NCBI GenBank assembly: GCA_023451915.1
Contig: JAEXXS010000357.1
Span: 1-8,210 of the forward strand
From: Pseudomonadota bacterium
GTDB taxonomy: Bacteria; Pseudomonadota; Alphaproteobacteria; Rhizobiales; Rhizobiaceae
Length of the DNA: 8,210 nucleotides
Direction: 5' to 3'
In this document: in pieces, positions 7,509 through 8,210 of the stretch
How positions within the stretch are numbered: the first letter of the stretch is position 1
How the letters are laid out: every line of letters begins with the position of its first letter
Notes under the pieces: model-generated
The model's database searches: none
Told to the model about the DNA's origin: nothing
What the model saw: the letters and a program-made list of their open reading frames with translations, nothing else
Made by a program: the position numbers and the translations under genes

Positions 7509-7534
7509 TGACGCCAATATCTTGGGGCACGTCA
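7509..7534. repeat. Inverted repeat TGACG-N16-CGTCA containing CCAATATCTTGG
   Basis: The outer arms TGACG (7509-7513) and CGTCA (7530-7534) are perfect complements. Between them lies CCAATATCTTGG (7514-7525), with 4-base arms CCAA/TTGG and one mismatch from the palindrome CCAATATATTGG at 5697-5708. It is about 80-105 bases upstream of the nitroreductase ATG, a reasonable place for a regulator site. Evidence is symmetry and position only. Confidence 0.4.
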
Positions 7535-7614
7535 TGAAGGTAACTTCTGGACATGCTGCATCGTAAGATATGTCAGGAAGTTCACAACCTATTGCAACAT
7601 CAGGATTAGAACGA

Positions 7615-8210
7615 ATGAACAACAGCCATCTCGCATCCATCAAGAAGCGTCGCACCCAGTATGCTCTTGGCAAGAACCTCCCGATCGCCAAGGAACAGGT
7701 TGCGGAACTGATCCGCGAAGCCGTCAAGCATACGCCTTCGTCGTTCAACTCCCAGAGCTCGCGTGCCGTCATCCTGTTTGGCGCTGAAAGCGACAAGCTG
7801 TGGAACATCGCCAAGGAAGAATTGCGCAAGATCGTTCCTGCCGATGCCTTTGCGCAGACGGAAGGCAAGCTCAACAGCTTCGCAGCCGGTGCGGGCACGG
7901 TTCTCTTCTTCGAAGACCAGAACGTTGTGAAAGGCCTGCAGGAACAGTTCGCCCTTTACGCCGACAACTTCCCGGTCTGGTCGGAACAGTCGGGCGGCAT
8001 GGCGCAGCATTCGGTATGGACCGCCCTTGCCGACGCCGGTATCGGTGCCAGCCTTCAGCATTACAACCCGCTGATCGACGCAGAAGTTGCCAAGACCTGG
8101 GATATTCCGTCGTCGTGGAAGCTGCGCGCCCAGATGCCGTTCGGCTCCAACGAACAGCCTTTCGGCGAAAAAGCCTTCATGGATGATGGCGAGCGCTTCA
8201 AGGTATTCGG
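7615..8210 (+). CDS. Nitroreductase-family flavoprotein, Frm2/CinD-like (3' end cut by window)
   Basis: The frame is open from the ATG to the window edge, giving 198 complete codons without a stop. The protein resembles the short nitroreductases related to yeast Frm2/Hbn1 and lactococcal CinD/YdgI, which use FMN and NAD(P)H to reduce nitro compounds or quinones and are linked to oxidative or metal stress. Visible family features are KRRTQYAL (11-18, FMN phosphate contact), PSSFNSQSSRAVIL (41-54), GIGASLQHYN (142-151) and MPFGSNEQP (174-182). Family members are about 200 residues, so only a few codons are likely missing. AGGA (7602-7605) lies nine bases before the ATG. No membrane segment or signal peptide is seen. 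It diverges from the FAD/NAD(P)-binding protein gene; a shared redox-stress role is possible but unproven. The natural substrate is unknown. Confidence 0.9.
   Translation, partial: MNNSHLASIKKRRTQYALGKNLPIAKEQVAELIREAVKHTPSSFNSQSSRAVILFGAESDKLWNIAKEELRKIVPADAFAQTEGKLNSFAAGAGTVLFFEDQNVVKGLQEQFALYADNFPVWSEQSGGMAQHSVWTALADAGIGASLQHYNPLIDAEVAKTWDIPSSWKLRAQMPFGSNEQPFGEKAFMDDGERFKVF

Larger units (their letters stand above)
7325..7614. other. Divergent intergenic region between the two flavoprotein genes (290 bases)
   Basis: Both neighbouring genes read outward from here, so both promoters should lie within it. A consensus TTGACA (7467-7472, plus) and a TTGACG (7508-7513, plus) are present, but neither has a good -10 at 15-19 bases. 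On the minus strand TTTACA (about 7371-7366) likewise lacks a clear partner. Inverted repeats at 7351-7368 and 7509-7534 are listed separately. A 34-codon frame (7433-7537, plus) has no ribosome site and is not called. Confidence 0.65.

Noticed and set aside
7467..7513. TTGACA and TTGACG as -35 boxes for the nitroreductase gene
   Set aside because: Neither has an acceptable -10 hexamer at 15-19 bases, so no promoter is called.
7433..7537. A 34-codon plus-strand frame in the divergent intergenic region
   Set aside because: There is no Shine-Dalgarno sequence before its ATG, no recognisable peptide feature, and the length is easily reached by chance.
7428..8061. Minus-strand open frames (7428-7898 and 7606-8061) opposite the nitroreductase gene
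   Set aside because: The plus strand carries an uninterrupted protein with full nitroreductase motifs, so these are antisense shadows.
1..8210. Mobile element, CRISPR array, tRNA or phage signature
   Set aside because: No transposase motifs, terminal repeats, regular spacer-repeat pattern or tRNA-like cloverleaf was seen.

Overview
The window looks like chromosome from an alphaproteobacterium of the Rhizobiales, most probably the Brucella/Ochrobactrum group. This is inferred from the rhizobial-type pha (Mrp group 2) antiporter operon with a fused A-B subunit, the moderately GC-rich coding sequence and the tight overlapping gene layout. No database search was possible, so the genus is a judgement.

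Positions 1-5449 (minus strand) hold most of a pha/mrp/mnh monovalent cation/proton antiporter operon. In transcription order it reads phaA (fused MrpA+MrpB, 973 aa), phaC (112 aa), phaD (551 aa), phaE (170 aa) and the first 29 bases of phaF; the rest of phaF and presumably phaG lie beyond the left edge. Every junction overlaps by 1 or 4 bases (TGATG or ATGA) and each downstream gene has a Shine-Dalgarno-like sequence, so the subunits are probably translationally coupled and made as one membrane complex. By family knowledge the complex exports K+ and/or Na+ in exchange for protons and supports pH homeostasis.

Positions 5450-5905 are non-coding. They contain a plausible sigma-70-type promoter for phaA, about 226 bases of untranslated leader, and a cluster of palindromes lying on or next to the promoter. 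Positions 5906-7324 (minus strand) encode a two-Rossmann-domain FAD/NAD(P)-binding protein of the COG4529/YdhS type with unknown substrate. Positions 7325-7614 are a divergent intergenic region with further inverted repeats. From 7615 to the right edge (plus strand) runs a nearly complete nitroreductase-family flavoprotein of the Frm2/CinD-like subgroup, cut by the window end.

The coding content is ordinary housekeeping and stress physiology; no mobile element, CRISPR array, tRNA or defence system is visible. The signals that merit a second look are regulatory: nested inverted repeats over the predicted phaA promoter, a near-identical 12-base palindrome in both intergenic regions, and an acidic GAA/GAG codon tract inside phaD.
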